Shown here piece by piece: positions 16,867 through 28,097 of a stretch of DNA of 64,000 nt. How positions within the stretch are numbered: the stretch's first letter is position 1; each line of letters starts with the position of its first letter. Source of the DNA: Rhodospirillales bacterium (lineage in GTDB: Bacteria; Pseudomonadota; Alphaproteobacteria; ATCC43930; CGMCC-115725); assembly GCA_947473305.1 (NCBI GenBank), contig CANJCB010000008.1, positions 1 to 64,000 on the forward strand, in the 5' to 3' direction. The notes below the pieces were generated by a model. It was not told the origin of the DNA and made no database searches. It saw only the letters and a program-made list of their open reading frames with translations. The translations under genes were made by a program, and so were the position numbers.

Positions 16867-17949
16867 ATGGACGACCTGCCAGCCATCCCGCGCAAGGGGC
16901 GCGGCGCCATCGGCAATCCGACCGGCCGCTTCGAGACCGCGGAACGCGAGGCCTTCGACGACGGCTGGGGTAGCCTGGAAGAGGAACCCGGCCCCCTCGT
17001 AACCACCTTTGCGGACGATGCGACGCGCAGCATCATCACCCGCAACGAGTCGCCGGACATTTCCTTCGACCGCTCCATCAATCCCTATCGCGGCTGCGAG
17101 CACGGCTGCATCTATTGCTTCGCACGGCCCGGCCATTCCTATCTCGGCTTATCGGCAGGTCTGGATTTCGAAACCCGGATTTTCGTGAAGGAGGAAGCGC
17201 CGAAGCTCCTCGCCGCGGAGCTTCGGAAGCGCAGTTACACCTGCCGGACGATCGCGATCGGCACCAATACCGACCCCTATCAACCGGTGGAGCGCAAGCT
17301 CAAGATCATGCGGCGCATCCTCGAAGTCCTGCGGGACTTCGAGCATCCGGTCGGCATCGTCACCAAGTCAGCGCTCGTCCAGCGGGACATCGACATCCTC
17401 GCACCCATGGCGGAAAAACGCCTGGCCCGGGTTGCTATCTCGCTGACGACCCTCGACCGCAAGCTCGCCCGGACCATGGAGCCGCGCGCCGCCTCGCCCG
17501 AGCGCCGGCTGGAAACTATCCGGACGTTGAGCGAAGCGGGCATTCCGACTTCCGTCATGACGGCCCCGATGATCCCCGCGCTCAACGACGCCGAGTTGGA
17601 ACAACTCCTGGAAGCGGCGGTCGCCCATGGCGCCTCGGGGGCGGGTTATGTGCTCCTCCGCCTGCCCCACGAGGTCAAGGACCTGTTCCGGGAATGGCTC
17701 GACACCCATTGGCCCGATAAGGCCGAGCACGTCATGTCCCTGCTGCGCCAGGCCCATGGCGGCAAGGCCTATGAATCGAGTTGGGGGACCCGGATGACCG
17801 GTGTGGGTCCTTATGCGGAAATGCTGCGCCTGCGTTTTCAGAAAGCCTGCCAGCGTCTCGGCATCGAACGGCGGGGGAATGACTGGAAGCTCGACACCAC
17901 CCGCTTCCGCCCGCCGCCTCAGTCGGGCGACCAGCTCAGGCTATTCTGA
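16867..17949 (+). CDS. PA0069-family radical SAM protein
   Basis: A 360-residue radical S-adenosylmethionine protein of the SPL-related PA0069/Rv2578c-type family, function unknown. The [4Fe-4S] cluster motif CxxxCxxC is C77, C81 and C84 (YRGCEHGCIYCF). Typical family segments follow: GTNTDPYQPVE, then ISLTTLDRKLARTMEPRA, then a C-terminal QKACQRLG region. The ATG at 16867 lies 31 bases after the preceding gene; the open frame upstream is a shadow. Members of this family are sometimes linked to DNA-repair functions by similarity to spore photoproduct lyase, but I see nothing that proves a substrate. It ends overlapping the stop of a convergent hydrolase gene by 9 bases. Confidence 0.88.
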   Translation: MDDLPAIPRKGRGAIGNPTGRFETAEREAFDDGWGSLEEEPGPLVTTFADDATRSIITRNESPDISFDRSINPYRGCEHGCIYCFARPGHSYLGLSAGLDFETRIFVKEEAPKLLAAELRKRSYTCRTIAIGTNTDPYQPVERKLKIMRRILEVLRDFEHPVGIVTKSALVQRDIDILAPMAEKRLARVAISLTTLDRKLARTMEPRAASPERRLETIRTLSEAGIPTSVMTAPMIPALNDAELEQLLEAAVAHGASGAGYVLLRLPHEVKDLFREWLDTHWPDKAEHVMSLLRQAHGGKAYESSWGTRMTGVGPYAEMLRLRFQKACQRLGIERRGNDWKLDTTRFRPPPQSGDQLRLF

Positions 17950-18714
17950 AGAAGAAGCCGCCAGCCGCTCGGCGATGACCCGCATGGCGCTTGGATTGTT
18001 GGGCATCATCGAATGATCGCCGGTAAGCTCGATGCTCTCCCGTCCCTCGCCGGGCGCTTCCAGGCAGCTCTGCCAGGCGACCAATCCATCCTGCTTGCTG
18101 TAGATCGCCGTCACGGGCACCGGCGGCGGCGCGTTCAGCTCTTCGACGCTGCGGTTCGCTTCGGCGCTGAAGCGGCGGGACATGAAGCGGAATATCGGCT
18201 CAAGAAGACTGGCGGTCGGCAGTTGGATGGGGCTGCAGAGCGTGATCACCTGCCGCACCAGATCGGGATGGCGCTTGGCGAGGTCGCGAGCGAGCGCGCC
18301 GCCAAGACTATGGCCGATGACACTGACCTTTCGGCCATGGCGCGCGTGGATATCGCACAGCAGCGCATCAAGCCCGGCAAGCACCCGGTCGGTGGGACCG
18401 GGATTGATCCCCAGCCGCCAGCCATATGTCGGGTAATCGAGGCCCTTGAGGAAGCGCCGAAGCCGCGCCGTGCGGCGGTCGTTGGTGAGAAAGCCTGGAA
18501 TGACCAGCACAGGATGGCCATCGCCCTTGGGCGCCTTGCGCAACACCTTCACCCAAGCGATGGGCAGGCGGGGCTTCACCAGCCCCCAAACTTCCCCAAA
18601 AAGCAAACGCGCCGGCGGTCGGCTTAAGCGGCCCGGCCCGGTTCCGAAAAACGGATTTACCGACATTGACGCCTGCCCTGTCACTTTGCTCGTTGCCATC
18701 GGCTTTGGGCTCAT
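17941..18714 (-). CDS. Alpha/beta hydrolase (lipase/esterase-like)
   Basis: An alpha/beta-hydrolase of about 257 residues. The nucleophile elbow is VIGHSLGGALARDLA, preceded by the oxyanion-hole strand VLVIPGFLTNDRRT, and followed near the C-terminus by the likely catalytic His in LTGDHSMM. The acid residue is probably the Asp in YSKQDGLV. There is no signal peptide, so it should be cytosolic. Several starts are possible (18714, 18699, 18666); 18714 has AGG five bases upstream. It is divergent from rnhB with only 33 bases between, and convergent with the radical SAM gene. Confidence 0.8.
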   Translation of the reverse strand: MSPKPMATSKVTGQASMSVNPFFGTGPGRLSRPPARLLFGEVWGLVKPRLPIAWVKVLRKAPKGDGHPVLVIPGFLTNDRRTARLRRFLKGLDYPTYGWRLGINPGPTDRVLAGLDALLCDIHARHGRKVSVIGHSLGGALARDLAKRHPDLVRQVITLCSPIQLPTASLLEPIFRFMSRRFSAEANRSVEELNAPPPVPVTAIYSKQDGLVAWQSCLEAPGEGRESIELTGDHSMMPNNPSAMRVIAERLAASSSE

Positions 18715-18747
18715 GTCACCTATCCCGAGGGGGCAGTCAAGATATCG

Positions 18748-19345
18748 ATGCCGGATCTTTCTTTCGAAAAAATGTGCGATGGCCTTGTCTGCGGCGTCGA
18801 CGAGGTCGGGCGGGGACCGCTGGCCGGTCCGGTCGTGGCGGCTGCGGTGATCCTCGACCTCAAGCGATTGCCACGCAAACTGCGGCACGGGCTCGACGAT
18901 TCGAAAAAGCTCTCGGCCGCGAACCGGGCGGACTTCGCCATGGAATTGCGGTCCTGCGCGCGGATCGGCCTCGGCGCCGCGAGCGTCTCGGAAATAGACC
19001 AGCGCAATATCCTGCGCGCTTCCCTGACGGCCATGGCCCGAGCTGTGGCAGCCTTAGGCGTTGATCCGGACTGGGCGCTGGTCGATGGCAATCAGAAACC
19101 CCCGGTGACCTGCCAAGTCCAGACCATCGTGGGAGGTGACGGGCTTTCACTCTCCATCGCCGCCGCTTCGGTGATCGCCAAGGTGGCTCGCGATCGCCTG
19201 ATGCAGGAATTGGGGCGACGCCATTCCGGCTATGGCTGGGAGCGCAATGTCGGCTATGGCACTTCCGAACATATCGACGCCCTGACCCGACTAGGCATCA
19301 CCCGCCATCACCGCCGTTCCTTCGCGCCGGTGCGGCTTCTCCTCG

Positions 19346-19371
<26 letters not shown>
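18748..19371 (+). CDS. rnhB: Ribonuclease HII
   Basis: A 207-residue endonuclease that cuts the RNA strand of RNA/DNA hybrids and nicks at misincorporated ribonucleotides. The N-terminal active-site motif GVDEVGRGPLAGP is intact, and the DDSKKLS segment and the VDGN and SIAAASVIAKVARD motifs match the family. Length is normal. It stands directly upstream of ccrM, the same pairing as in Caulobacter and other alphaproteobacteria. Confidence 0.96.
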
Positions 19372-20935
<1,564 letters not shown>

Positions 20936-20993
20936 GGGCCATCCTATTCCGACCTTATGACAGGCTCCCTGCGCCGGTCGAGTTGCAAATCTT

Positions 20994-22070
20994 TCATGGG
21001 CTATGCCGCGCCATCGCCGCGATCTTCTTCATGACCGTCGGCAGCGCCTGCTGCCCGAGCTTATCCGGCTGAATCCAAACCCCCTCGATACCAGTTCCAT
21101 TGCCTCCGATCCGCCCCGTCATCACCTCAAGTTCCAAGTGGAAATGGGTGAAAGTGTGCAGGACGGTCGCATCCAGCCGCCGCCAATCCGCAGAGGCGGG
21201 AGCATGCTTGATCCCCTCTCCGTCGCTCCATCGAGTTCCGCGCCATTCGGTCGATGGGATTTCCATCATCCCTCCGAGCAGGCCTTTTTCAGGCCGGCGC
21301 CTGAGGAGAACGGCTCCGTCTTCGCGCATTGCCCAAAAGGCCACTCCATACCGTGTCGGTCGTTCGGCCTTCTCGCGTTTGGCCGGCAGGCGTTCCGCGA
21401 TCCCGGCGAGCGTGGCGCGACAGGCCCCCCGCCAGGGGCAGAGAATGCATTTGGGGCGCCGGGGGGTACAAATCGTCGCGCCGAGATCCATGACCGCCTG
21501 GGCATAGTCGCCAGGCCGTTCGGCCGGCGTGAGGGTCCCGGCGTAGCGCCGCAGGGTAGGCTTGGACTCCGGCAGGGGGTCTTCTACGGCAAAAATCCGG
21601 GCGATCACCCGCTCCACATTCCCGTCAAGCACCGTCGCCTGCCGGTCGAAGGCGATAGCCGCGATGGCCGCGGCGGTATAAGGACCGATCCCCGGCAGAT
21701 CGAGCAGCTTTTCCTCGGTATCGGGAAAACAGCCGCCGTGGCGCTCGACCACAGCTTTGGCGCAAGCATGGAGGTTCCTTGCCCGGGCGTAATAGCCAAG
21801 ACCTGCCCAGGCAACCAGCAGGTCATTCAGGGGAGCGGCTGCCAGAGCCTCCACGCTCGGCCAGAGCGCCATGAACTTCTCGAAGTAAGGTCCCACCGTG
21901 ACGACGGTCGTCTGCTGCAGCATGATCTCGCTGAGCCAGACCCGATAGGGATCGACCGCTGCGCCCGGTAAAGCGCGCCAGGGCATCGCCCGGCGATGGC
22001 GGTCATACCAGGACAAGAGCCGGCCGGGGAGATCGTAAAGCTCTAAGGGAGCTTCGGAAGAAAGAGACAT
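20994..22070 (-). CDS. mutY: A/G-specific adenine glycosylase
   Basis: A base-excision repair enzyme (358 aa) removing adenine mispaired with 8-oxoguanine. The core has the WLSEIMLQQTTV helix, the helix-hairpin-helix LPGIGPYTAAAIAAIAF and the [4Fe-4S] loop with cysteines spaced C-x6-C-x2-C-x5-C (CTPRRPKCILCPWRGAC). The C-terminal domain is NUDIX-like (8-oxoG recognition). ATG at 22070 fits the family N-terminus; in-frame starts up to 22145 would extend almost to the divergent DUF721 gene. The mutY / DUF721 / DsbA / smc arrangement is common in alphaproteobacteria. Confidence 0.95.
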   Translation of the reverse strand: MSLSSEAPLELYDLPGRLLSWYDRHRRAMPWRALPGAAVDPYRVWLSEIMLQQTTVVTVGPYFEKFMALWPSVEALAAAPLNDLLVAWAGLGYYARARNLHACAKAVVERHGGCFPDTEEKLLDLPGIGPYTAAAIAAIAFDRQATVLDGNVERVIARIFAVEDPLPESKPTLRRYAGTLTPAERPGDYAQAVMDLGATICTPRRPKCILCPWRGACRATLAGIAERLPAKREKAERPTRYGVAFWAMREDGAVLLRRRPEKGLLGGMMEIPSTEWRGTRWSDGEGIKHAPASADWRRLDATVLHTFTHFHLELEVMTGRIGGNGTGIEGVWIQPDKLGQQALPTVMKKIAAMARHSP

Positions 22071-22150
22071 GGGACTGTCAGCGGACCGTGATTCGACGTG
22101 GCGCGATCGCGGCTCTACCATGGTGACGTGACCGATGGGAGACAAGGCAT

Positions 22151-22633
22151 TTGAGGGACAGGCGCGGCAGCATGCGGGCGATCGGGACGGAGCTTCCGCG
22201 CATCGCGGGGCCGGTGCTCGGCAAGCGCGGCTTTGCCGAGGCGCAGCTCATCGCCGAATGGGCCGCGATCATCGGCGACGACCTCGCCGACCATTGCACG
22301 CCGGACAAGCTGAGCTTTTCCCGGGGCGAGCGCCGCGACGGCACGCTCCAGCTGAGCGTCGCCGCCGGTTTCGCGCCGGAACTCCAGCATCGCGAACCCA
22401 TGGTCCTCGAACGCATCAATGCCTTCTTCGGCTACCGCGCCGTGGCGCGGCTTCGCCTGACCCAGCGACCGCCATCCCATCAACCCCGGCGACGAATAGC
22501 GCCCGCCGCTCGTCCGTTGTCTCAAAGCGAAAGCAAAACGCTTGAGAAGAACCTCTCTACTATCCCGGACGATGCTTTACGCGAAGCCCTCGACCGGCTT
22601 GGGCGAGCGGTGCTAGGGAATAAGCAAATCTAA
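22151..22633 (+). CDS. DUF721/DciA-family protein
   Basis: A 160-residue protein whose first 90 residues match DUF721, the family of DciA, which helps load the DnaB helicase at replication initiation. The conserved tract is AQLIAEWAAIIGDDLADHCTP followed by GTLQLSVAAGFAPELQHREP. The C-terminal part is basic and low in complexity. The start is uncertain: TTG at 22151 has GGGAGA at a good distance, while the ATG at 22172 lacks a clear site. Association with replication initiation is by family inference; no dnaB or dnaA is in the window. Confidence 0.8.
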   Translation: MRDRRGSMRAIGTELPRIAGPVLGKRGFAEAQLIAEWAAIIGDDLADHCTPDKLSFSRGERRDGTLQLSVAAGFAPELQHREPMVLERINAFFGYRAVARLRLTQRPPSHQPRRRIAPAARPLSQSESKTLEKNLSTIPDDALREALDRLGRAVLGNKQI

Positions 22634-22695
22634 GGTCGGCTTGCATCCCGAGGGATGCGGCCGTAGCATCAATATCTAGTAGCTTGGAGAGCTGA

Positions 22696-23325
22696 ATGTC
22701 GAAGATATGGACGGCACTATGCGCGACGATCATCGGTCTCGGCCTGATGTGGCCGGCTTTGGCCGATGCCCAAAGCCCCGGCACAGTGCCGATTCAGACG
22801 GCTGAGGACATCGTCTTGGGCAAGGCCGACGCGCCGGTCACCATCTTCGAATATGCCTCGCTGACCTGCCCCCATTGTGCGCGCTTCGACAAGAACATCC
22901 TACCCCAGGTCAAAAAGGAATGGCTCGACACGGGCAAGGCCAAGCTCATCTATCGCGACTTCCCGCTCGACGGCACCGCGCTCAAGGCCTCCCAGATCGC
23001 CCGTTGCGCCCCGGCGGACCGCTTCTACGGCTTCGTCGACGTGCTCTTCGCGCAGCAGGACGTCTGGGGCAAGCCTGGGCAGGATCCGATCCCGGCGCTC
23101 CAGCGGATCGCCAAACTCGGCGGGATCAGCGAGGAGCGCGTCAAGGAATGCCTCGCCGACGACAAGCTCCAGAGCATGATCGTTTCCCAGGCCTTCCAGG
23201 CGGAAAAGCAATATGGGGTCCAGTCCACCCCGACCTTCTTCATCAACGGCAAGAAGGTGGTGGGCGAACCCAATTCCTATGAGGAATTCGCCAAGGCCTT
23301 GGCTGCCGCGGCACCGAAGTCTTAA
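22696..23325 (+). CDS. DsbA-family thiol:disulfide oxidoreductase
   Basis: A 209-residue periplasmic thioredoxin-fold protein. It has a signal peptide (cleavage near ADA, residues 22-25), the active site CPHC (C58, C61) in SLTCPHCARF, a helical insertion typical of DsbA, and the cis-proline loop STPTFFING. It would introduce or rearrange disulfides in exported proteins. It follows the DciA-like gene by 62 bases and precedes smc by 30, with a likely shared transcript. It differs from true DsbA by its Bdb/ScsC-like N-terminus, so the exact partner (for example DsbB) is not known. Confidence 0.9.
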   Translation: MSKIWTALCATIIGLGLMWPALADAQSPGTVPIQTAEDIVLGKADAPVTIFEYASLTCPHCARFDKNILPQVKKEWLDTGKAKLIYRDFPLDGTALKASQIARCAPADRFYGFVDVLFAQQDVWGKPGQDPIPALQRIAKLGGISEERVKECLADDKLQSMIVSQAFQAEKQYGVQSTPTFFINGKKVVGEPNSYEEFAKALAAAAPKS

Positions 23326-23355
23326 GGCAGCGAAAGCCCCGGAACCCGTATCCAA

Positions 23356-26300
23356 GTGCATTTCTCCAAGCTCAGGCTCAGCGGCTTCAAATCCTTCGTC
23401 GATTCCACGGAATTGGCGATCGAGCCTGGCATGACGGGGATCGTGGGTCCGAACGGTTGCGGCAAATCTAACCTCGTCGAGGCGCTCCGCTGGGTGATGG
23501 GCGAGACCTCCGCCAAGCGGATGCGCGGCGGGGAGATGGATGATGTGATCTTCGGCGGCACCACTTCGCGGCCTCCGCGGAACGTCGCCGAAGTGGCGCT
23601 CATGCTCGACAATTCGGACCGCCGGGCGCCCCTCATTTTCAACGAGTACAGCGAGATCGAGGTGGTGCGGCGGATCGACCGGGGCTCGGGATCCGGCTAC
23701 CGCATCAACGGCAAGGAGGTCCGCGCCCGGGACGTCCAATTGCTCTTTGCCGATGCCGCGACCGGCGCCCAGTCGACGGCGCTCGTCAGCCAGGGGCGCG
23801 TCGGGGCGCTGATCAACGCCAAGCCGTCTGAGCGCCGCGGTCTGTTGGAAGAGGCAGCCGGCATCGGCGGGCTCCATTCCCGCCGGCATGAGGCGGAACT
23901 TCGTCTCAAGGCGGCGGAGGCAAACCTTTCTCGGCTCGACGATGTCATCGTTACCCTCCAGTCCCAACTCGACGGCCTCAACAAGCAGGCCCGCCAGGCG
24001 CAGCGCTATCGTCGCTTGTCGGAGCATATCCGCCGGGCCGAGGCTATCCTGCTTCACCTCACCTGGCTGCAGGCGACGGCGGAACGCCAGATCGCAAACG
24101 AGCGGCTCGCCGCCGCCGAACGCCACGTCGGCGATCTCACCGCCGCGGCGCTCGCCGCCGAGAAGATCCGCGAGACGGCGGCATCCCATCTCCCCGGCCT
24201 GCGCCAGGAAGAAGCCGTCGCGGGGGCCGAAGTCCAGCGCCTGACCCTTGCCCGCCAATCACTCGACGAGGAAGAACGGCGGGTGGGCATGGCCCGGGGC
24301 GAGGCGGAGCAGCGGATGCGGCAGCTCGCCCAGGACGCCCGGCGCGAGGATGAGCTCGCCGCCGACGCCCAGGCTGCGGTGGCCCGCCTGACGACAGAAC
24401 GCGATGGTCTTCAAGCTCAGCTCGCGAGCGAGGGCGACGCCCAGCGGCAAGCGTCCGAGGTATTACGGGCTGCCAGCGGCGAGGTCGCGAAGCTCGAAAC
24501 AGAACTCACCCGGCTGACGGAACAGGCCGCCGCCACCGAGGCGCGTCGCGCAAGCCTCGCAAGGCAACAGGCGGAAGCCGGCGAGCGCCACGCCCGCCTC
24601 GCGCAGCGGATCGAGGAAACCGCCCGGCAGCGCAGCGCGCTCGAAGCGGGCGTTATCCCTGCTTCCCGGCTTGAAGAAGCGGCGCAGAAGGTCGCCGCCG
24701 CCGAGGCGGAGATCGAGCGGACCCGCATCGCCGCCGAGACGGCCGAACAGGCGTTGCGCGCCGCCCAGACCGCCGAAGCCGCCGCGCGCGAGCCTCTGCA
24801 AGCGGCGGAGACGGTCCGCGCCAAGCTTCGTGCGGAATCCCAGGCGCTCACGGAATTGCTGGCGCCCCAGGCCGGGAAGAAATGGGAGCCCGTGCTCGAT
24901 GCGATCAAAGTCGCGCCCGGCTATGAAACGGCCCTGGGAGCCGCCTTGGGCGACGATCTCACCGCACCGGTCGGCCAATCCGCTCCCACTCAATGGAGCG
25001 AACTTCCCCCTTATGACACGTCCGCTCCCTTGCCCATGGGCGTCGAAAGCTTGGCGGCCCAGGTGCAAGCCCCGCCCGCTCTCGCCCGGCGGCTGAGCCA
25101 GATCGGGATCGTCGAAACTGCCGAGCACGCCACTGCCGCCATGACGGCCCTGCGCCCCGGTCAGCGGCTGGTTGGCCGCAACGGGGGGCTCTGGCGGTGG
25201 GACGGCTTCGTCATCGCGGCCGGCGCGCCCTCAGCCGCCGCCCAGCGCCTGCGTCAGCGCAACCGGCTGGCCGAACTGAAAGAAGCACTGATCGGGGCCG
25301 AGCAGGCGGTCGCCGAGAAGACAGGCGCCCTCCAGTCCGCCCAGGCGGCCGGGCGGACCGCGGCGGAAACCGAACGTAACGCGCGCCAAGCCATGCGCGA
25401 CACCATCGGCGTCCTCGGAAAGGCCCGCGAAGAGCAGGCCCAACTCTCCCAGCAGATTGCCGCCGCCTCGGCCCGTCTCGCCGCCGCGACCGAGCAGGCG
25501 GAACGGCTTGCCGCCGATCTCAAAGAGACTGTCCAGCAGCGCGAGGAAGTCGGCCTCGCCCTGGCGGAACTGCCCGATCCCGTCATCGGCCGGGAACAAG
25601 TGGCGCAGATGCGCAGCCAGGTCGCTGAGGCCCGCACGCTCCAGATCGCCCGCCAAGGCGACTTCGATCGTCTCGTGCGGGAAGCGAGCCAGCGCCAGCA
25701 GCGGCTCGCGGCCATCGCTCTGGAGGAACGCTCCTGGCAAGGCCGGGTTTTGAGCGCCGCCAAGCAGCGTGCGACCCTGGAAGAACGTCGCCAGACCCTT
25801 ACCGAGGAAATCGAGCGCCTGTCCCGCCGCCCCATCGAGATCGCGGAGCAGCGCGAGCGGATCGCCGAGGCCCTGCAGGGCGCAAGCCAGCGCCGCTCGA
25901 TGGCCGGCGACGCTCTCGCCAAGGGCGAGGCTGAAGCCACGGCGGCGGAAAAATCCGCCCGCGCCGCCGAAACCGAATTGTCGGCGGCCCGCGAAGAACG
26001 GGTGCGATGCGACGGCCTCCGGCAGCATGCCGAGGAAAAATGCGAGGCGCTCACCCATCGCATCGCCGAAAGGCTTGATTGCGCCCCGGACCAGGCACTT
26101 GCCGCCGGGGCCATCGAGCCCGACGAGACATTCCCCCCGATCCCGGAAGCCGAATCCCGCTTCGAGCGCCTGAGCCGCGAGCGCGACGGGATGGGACCGG
26201 TCAACCTGATGGCCGAGGCCGAGGCAACCGAACTCCAGGAACGGGTCACGGGCCTCACCAACGAACGCGCGGACCTCACCGAGGCAATCGCGCGGCTGCG

Positions 26301-26817
26301 ACAAGGCATCTCGGCGCTGAACCGCGAAGGCCGGGAACGGCTGCTCGCCGCCTTCACCAAGGTCAACGGGCATTTCAGCGATCTCTTCGTCCGTCTCTTC
26401 GGCGGCGGCCATGCCCATCTGGCGCTCGACGAAGGCGAGGATCCCTTAGAAGCCGGGCTTGAAATCATGGCGAGCCCGCCCGGCAAGCGCCTCCAGGTCA
26501 TGTCGCTCCTTTCGGGCGGCGAGCAGGCCCTGACCGCGCTGGCGCTCCTCTTCGGGGTGTTTCTGACCAACCCGGCCCCGATCTGCGTGCTCGACGAGGT
26601 CGACGCCCCCCTCGACGATGCCAATGTCGACCGCTTCTGCCGGTTGGTCGAAGAAATCGCCGAAAGCTCGCAGACCAGGTTCCTGGTCATCACCCATCAT
26701 CGCCTCAGCATGGCGCGGATGGACCGGCTCTTCGGCGTGACCATGGCCGAGCGGGGCATCTCGCAGCTGGTTTCCGTCGACCTGCAAGCCGCGGAAAGAC
26801 TGAGGCAGACGGCCTAG
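23356..26817 (+). CDS. smc: Chromosome segregation protein SMC
   Basis: The 1153-residue condensin subunit that compacts and aligns newly replicated chromosomes with the ScpA/ScpB proteins. Walker A (GPNGCGKSN, residues 31-39) sits in the N-terminal head; two very long Ala/Glu/Gln/Arg-rich coiled coils flank a central hinge at roughly 495-640; the C-terminal head carries the signature LSGGEQALTALALL (about 1051) and Walker B ICVLDEVDAPLDD (about 1075). GTG at 23356 gives the canonical N-terminus (MHFSKLRLSGFKSF). scpA and scpB are not in the window. It ends upstream of the atp promoter. Confidence 0.97.
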   Translation: MHFSKLRLSGFKSFVDSTELAIEPGMTGIVGPNGCGKSNLVEALRWVMGETSAKRMRGGEMDDVIFGGTTSRPPRNVAEVALMLDNSDRRAPLIFNEYSEIEVVRRIDRGSGSGYRINGKEVRARDVQLLFADAATGAQSTALVSQGRVGALINAKPSERRGLLEEAAGIGGLHSRRHEAELRLKAAEANLSRLDDVIVTLQSQLDGLNKQARQAQRYRRLSEHIRRAEAILLHLTWLQATAERQIANERLAAAERHVGDLTAAALAAEKIRETAASHLPGLRQEEAVAGAEVQRLTLARQSLDEEERRVGMARGEAEQRMRQLAQDARREDELAADAQAAVARLTTERDGLQAQLASEGDAQRQASEVLRAASGEVAKLETELTRLTEQAAATEARRASLARQQAEAGERHARLAQRIEETARQRSALEAGVIPASRLEEAAQKVAAAEAEIERTRIAAETAEQALRAAQTAEAAAREPLQAAETVRAKLRAESQALTELLAPQAGKKWEPVLDAIKVAPGYETALGAALGDDLTAPVGQSAPTQWSELPPYDTSAPLPMGVESLAAQVQAPPALARRLSQIGIVETAEHATAAMTALRPGQRLVGRNGGLWRWDGFVIAAGAPSAAAQRLRQRNRLAELKEALIGAEQAVAEKTGALQSAQAAGRTAAETERNARQAMRDTIGVLGKAREEQAQLSQQIAAASARLAAATEQAERLAADLKETVQQREEVGLALAELPDPVIGREQVAQMRSQVAEARTLQIARQGDFDRLVREASQRQQRLAAIALEERSWQGRVLSAAKQRATLEERRQTLTEEIERLSRRPIEIAEQRERIAEALQGASQRRSMAGDALAKGEAEATAAEKSARAAETELSAAREERVRCDGLRQHAEEKCEALTHRIAERLDCAPDQALAAGAIEPDETFPPIPEAESRFERLSRERDGMGPVNLMAEAEATELQERVTGLTNERADLTEAIARLRQGISALNREGRERLLAAFTKVNGHFSDLFVRLFGGGHAHLALDEGEDPLEAGLEIMASPPGKRLQVMSLLSGGEQALTALALLFGVFLTNPAPICVLDEVDAPLDDANVDRFCRLVEEIAESSQTRFLVITHHRLSMARMDRLFGVTMAERGISQLVSVDLQAAERLRQTA

Positions 26818-26873
26818 CGCCGAGCCCTTCCGGGGTGCGGCGGAATGCGTCGCCCCGCGCCGGCCTACGAGCC

Positions 26874-26902
26874 TTGACACTCCCTAGCCCCACCCGTAAG
26901 GT
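26874..26902 (+). promoter_or_regulatory. Sigma70-type promoter upstream of the F0 ATP synthase genes
   Basis: TTGACA (26874-26879) and TAAGGT (26897-26902) are separated by exactly 17 bases. The -35 is a perfect consensus. It lies in the 154-bp gap between smc and atpI, about 70 bases upstream of the atpI start, and would drive the atpI-B-E-F'-F run. Confidence 0.6.
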
Positions 26903-26971
26903 GCGCGCCGTTTCGGCACCGTGGGCGGCCGGGACGCGGGGGATGTTGCCTAAAGTTCGCGGCGGGTCTGG

Positions 26972-27352
26972 ATGGACGATCGCGACACGGAAAAATCCTT
27001 ACGCGACCTGGGGCAGCGGCTCGACAGGGCTCAGCGCGGCCGGCAAAAACCGGCAGCAGAGGGTCCTTCGACAGGCGGGGGTTATTCGAGCAGCGCGCTC
27101 GGTTTTGGCTTCCGCATCGGGCTGGAACTGGTGGTCGCCATCACGGTGGGCACCGTGCTTGGTTGGGTGCTCGACAGGGCGCTCGACACAAAGCCTTGGT
27201 GCACACTGGTATTGCTCTTCCTGGGTATCGGGGCGGGCATGTGGAATGTCTATCGGGCCGTGACCGGAATGGGCATGGCAATGGGTTTTCGGCGGGACAA
27301 GGCTTCGCCTCCGCCGCAGACGAAAGCGAATTGGTCGGACGACGAGGACTGA
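26972..27352 (+). CDS. atpI: ATP synthase protein I (AtpI/AtpZ family)
   Basis: A 126-residue membrane protein with two hydrophobic segments (about residues 47-66 and 74-92), the second carrying LLFLGIGAGMWNVYR, which is typical of AtpI. AtpI aids assembly of the c-ring and ion supply in F-type ATP synthases. The N-terminal part is charged and the C-terminus is a soluble Pro/Asp tail. It precedes atpB with a single base between stop and start. The function in this organism is by family analogy. Confidence 0.88.
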   Translation: MDDRDTEKSLRDLGQRLDRAQRGRQKPAAEGPSTGGGYSSSALGFGFRIGLELVVAITVGTVLGWVLDRALDTKPWCTLVLLFLGIGAGMWNVYRAVTGMGMAMGFRRDKASPPPQTKANWSDDED

Positions 27353-27353
27353 C

Positions 27354-28097
27354 GTGGCAACCGAGAACCCCCTGCACCAATTCGAGATCGCGCGCATCGT
27401 GCCGCTCAAGATCGGCAACGTCGACGTCTCCTTCACCAATTCCTCGCTGTTCATGCTGATCAGCGTCTTCCTGATCATCGCGCTCGTGGTCTTGTCGACC
27501 CGCAAGGCATCCCTGGTGCCCGGCCGATGGCAGTCGATGGCGGAACTCAGCTACGAATTCGTCGCCAAGCTGATCACCGAAAACGCGGGCCAGGACGGGC
27601 TGAAGTACTTCCCCTTCATCTTCTCGATCTTCATGTTCATCCTGGTGGGCAACTTCATCGGGCTTGTCCCCTATAGTTTCACCTTCACGAGCCATATCGT
27701 CGTCACCTTCGCCATGGCGGCGGTGGTCTTCGTGGGCGTGACGGCAATCGGCATCGCCCGGCACGGCTTCCATTTCCTGACGCTTTTCGTGCCCCATGGC
27801 GTGCCGAAGGCGCTGCTCCTGCTGCTGGTGCCGATCGAGGTTCTCTCCTACTTCATCCGCCCCTTCACCCTCTCGATCCGGCTCTTCGCCAATATGATGG
27901 CGGGCCACATGATCCTGGTGATCTTCGCGAGCTTCGTCGTCCCTCTTGGCATCGCGGGCGCGGGAATCGCGGGCTTGCTGCCTTTGCTGGTCGATGTCGG
28001 GCTCTTCCTGCTCGAAGTGCTGGTCGCCGCGCTGCAGGCCTATGTCTTCGCCATCCTGACCTGCCTCTATCTGCGCGACGCGCTTTATCTCCACTGA
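27354..28097 (+). CDS. atpB: F0F1 ATP synthase subunit a
   Basis: The proton-channel subunit of F0 (247 aa, multiple membrane helices). The essential arginine lies in the helix FIRPFTLSIRLFANMMAGH, and the preceding segments (FIFSIFMFILVGNFIGLVPYSF) are family-typical. GTG at 27354 is one base after the atpI stop. It works with the c-ring encoded by atpE next door. Confidence 0.97.
   Translation: MATENPLHQFEIARIVPLKIGNVDVSFTNSSLFMLISVFLIIALVVLSTRKASLVPGRWQSMAELSYEFVAKLITENAGQDGLKYFPFIFSIFMFILVGNFIGLVPYSFTFTSHIVVTFAMAAVVFVGVTAIGIARHGFHFLTLFVPHGVPKALLLLLVPIEVLSYFIRPFTLSIRLFANMMAGHMILVIFASFVVPLGIAGAGIAGLLPLLVDVGLFLLEVLVAALQAYVFAILTCLYLRDALYLH

Noticed and set aside
25231-26693. Antisense frames opposite the C-terminal half of smc
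   Set aside because: Low-complexity mirror of the coiled-coil code; no independent start signals.
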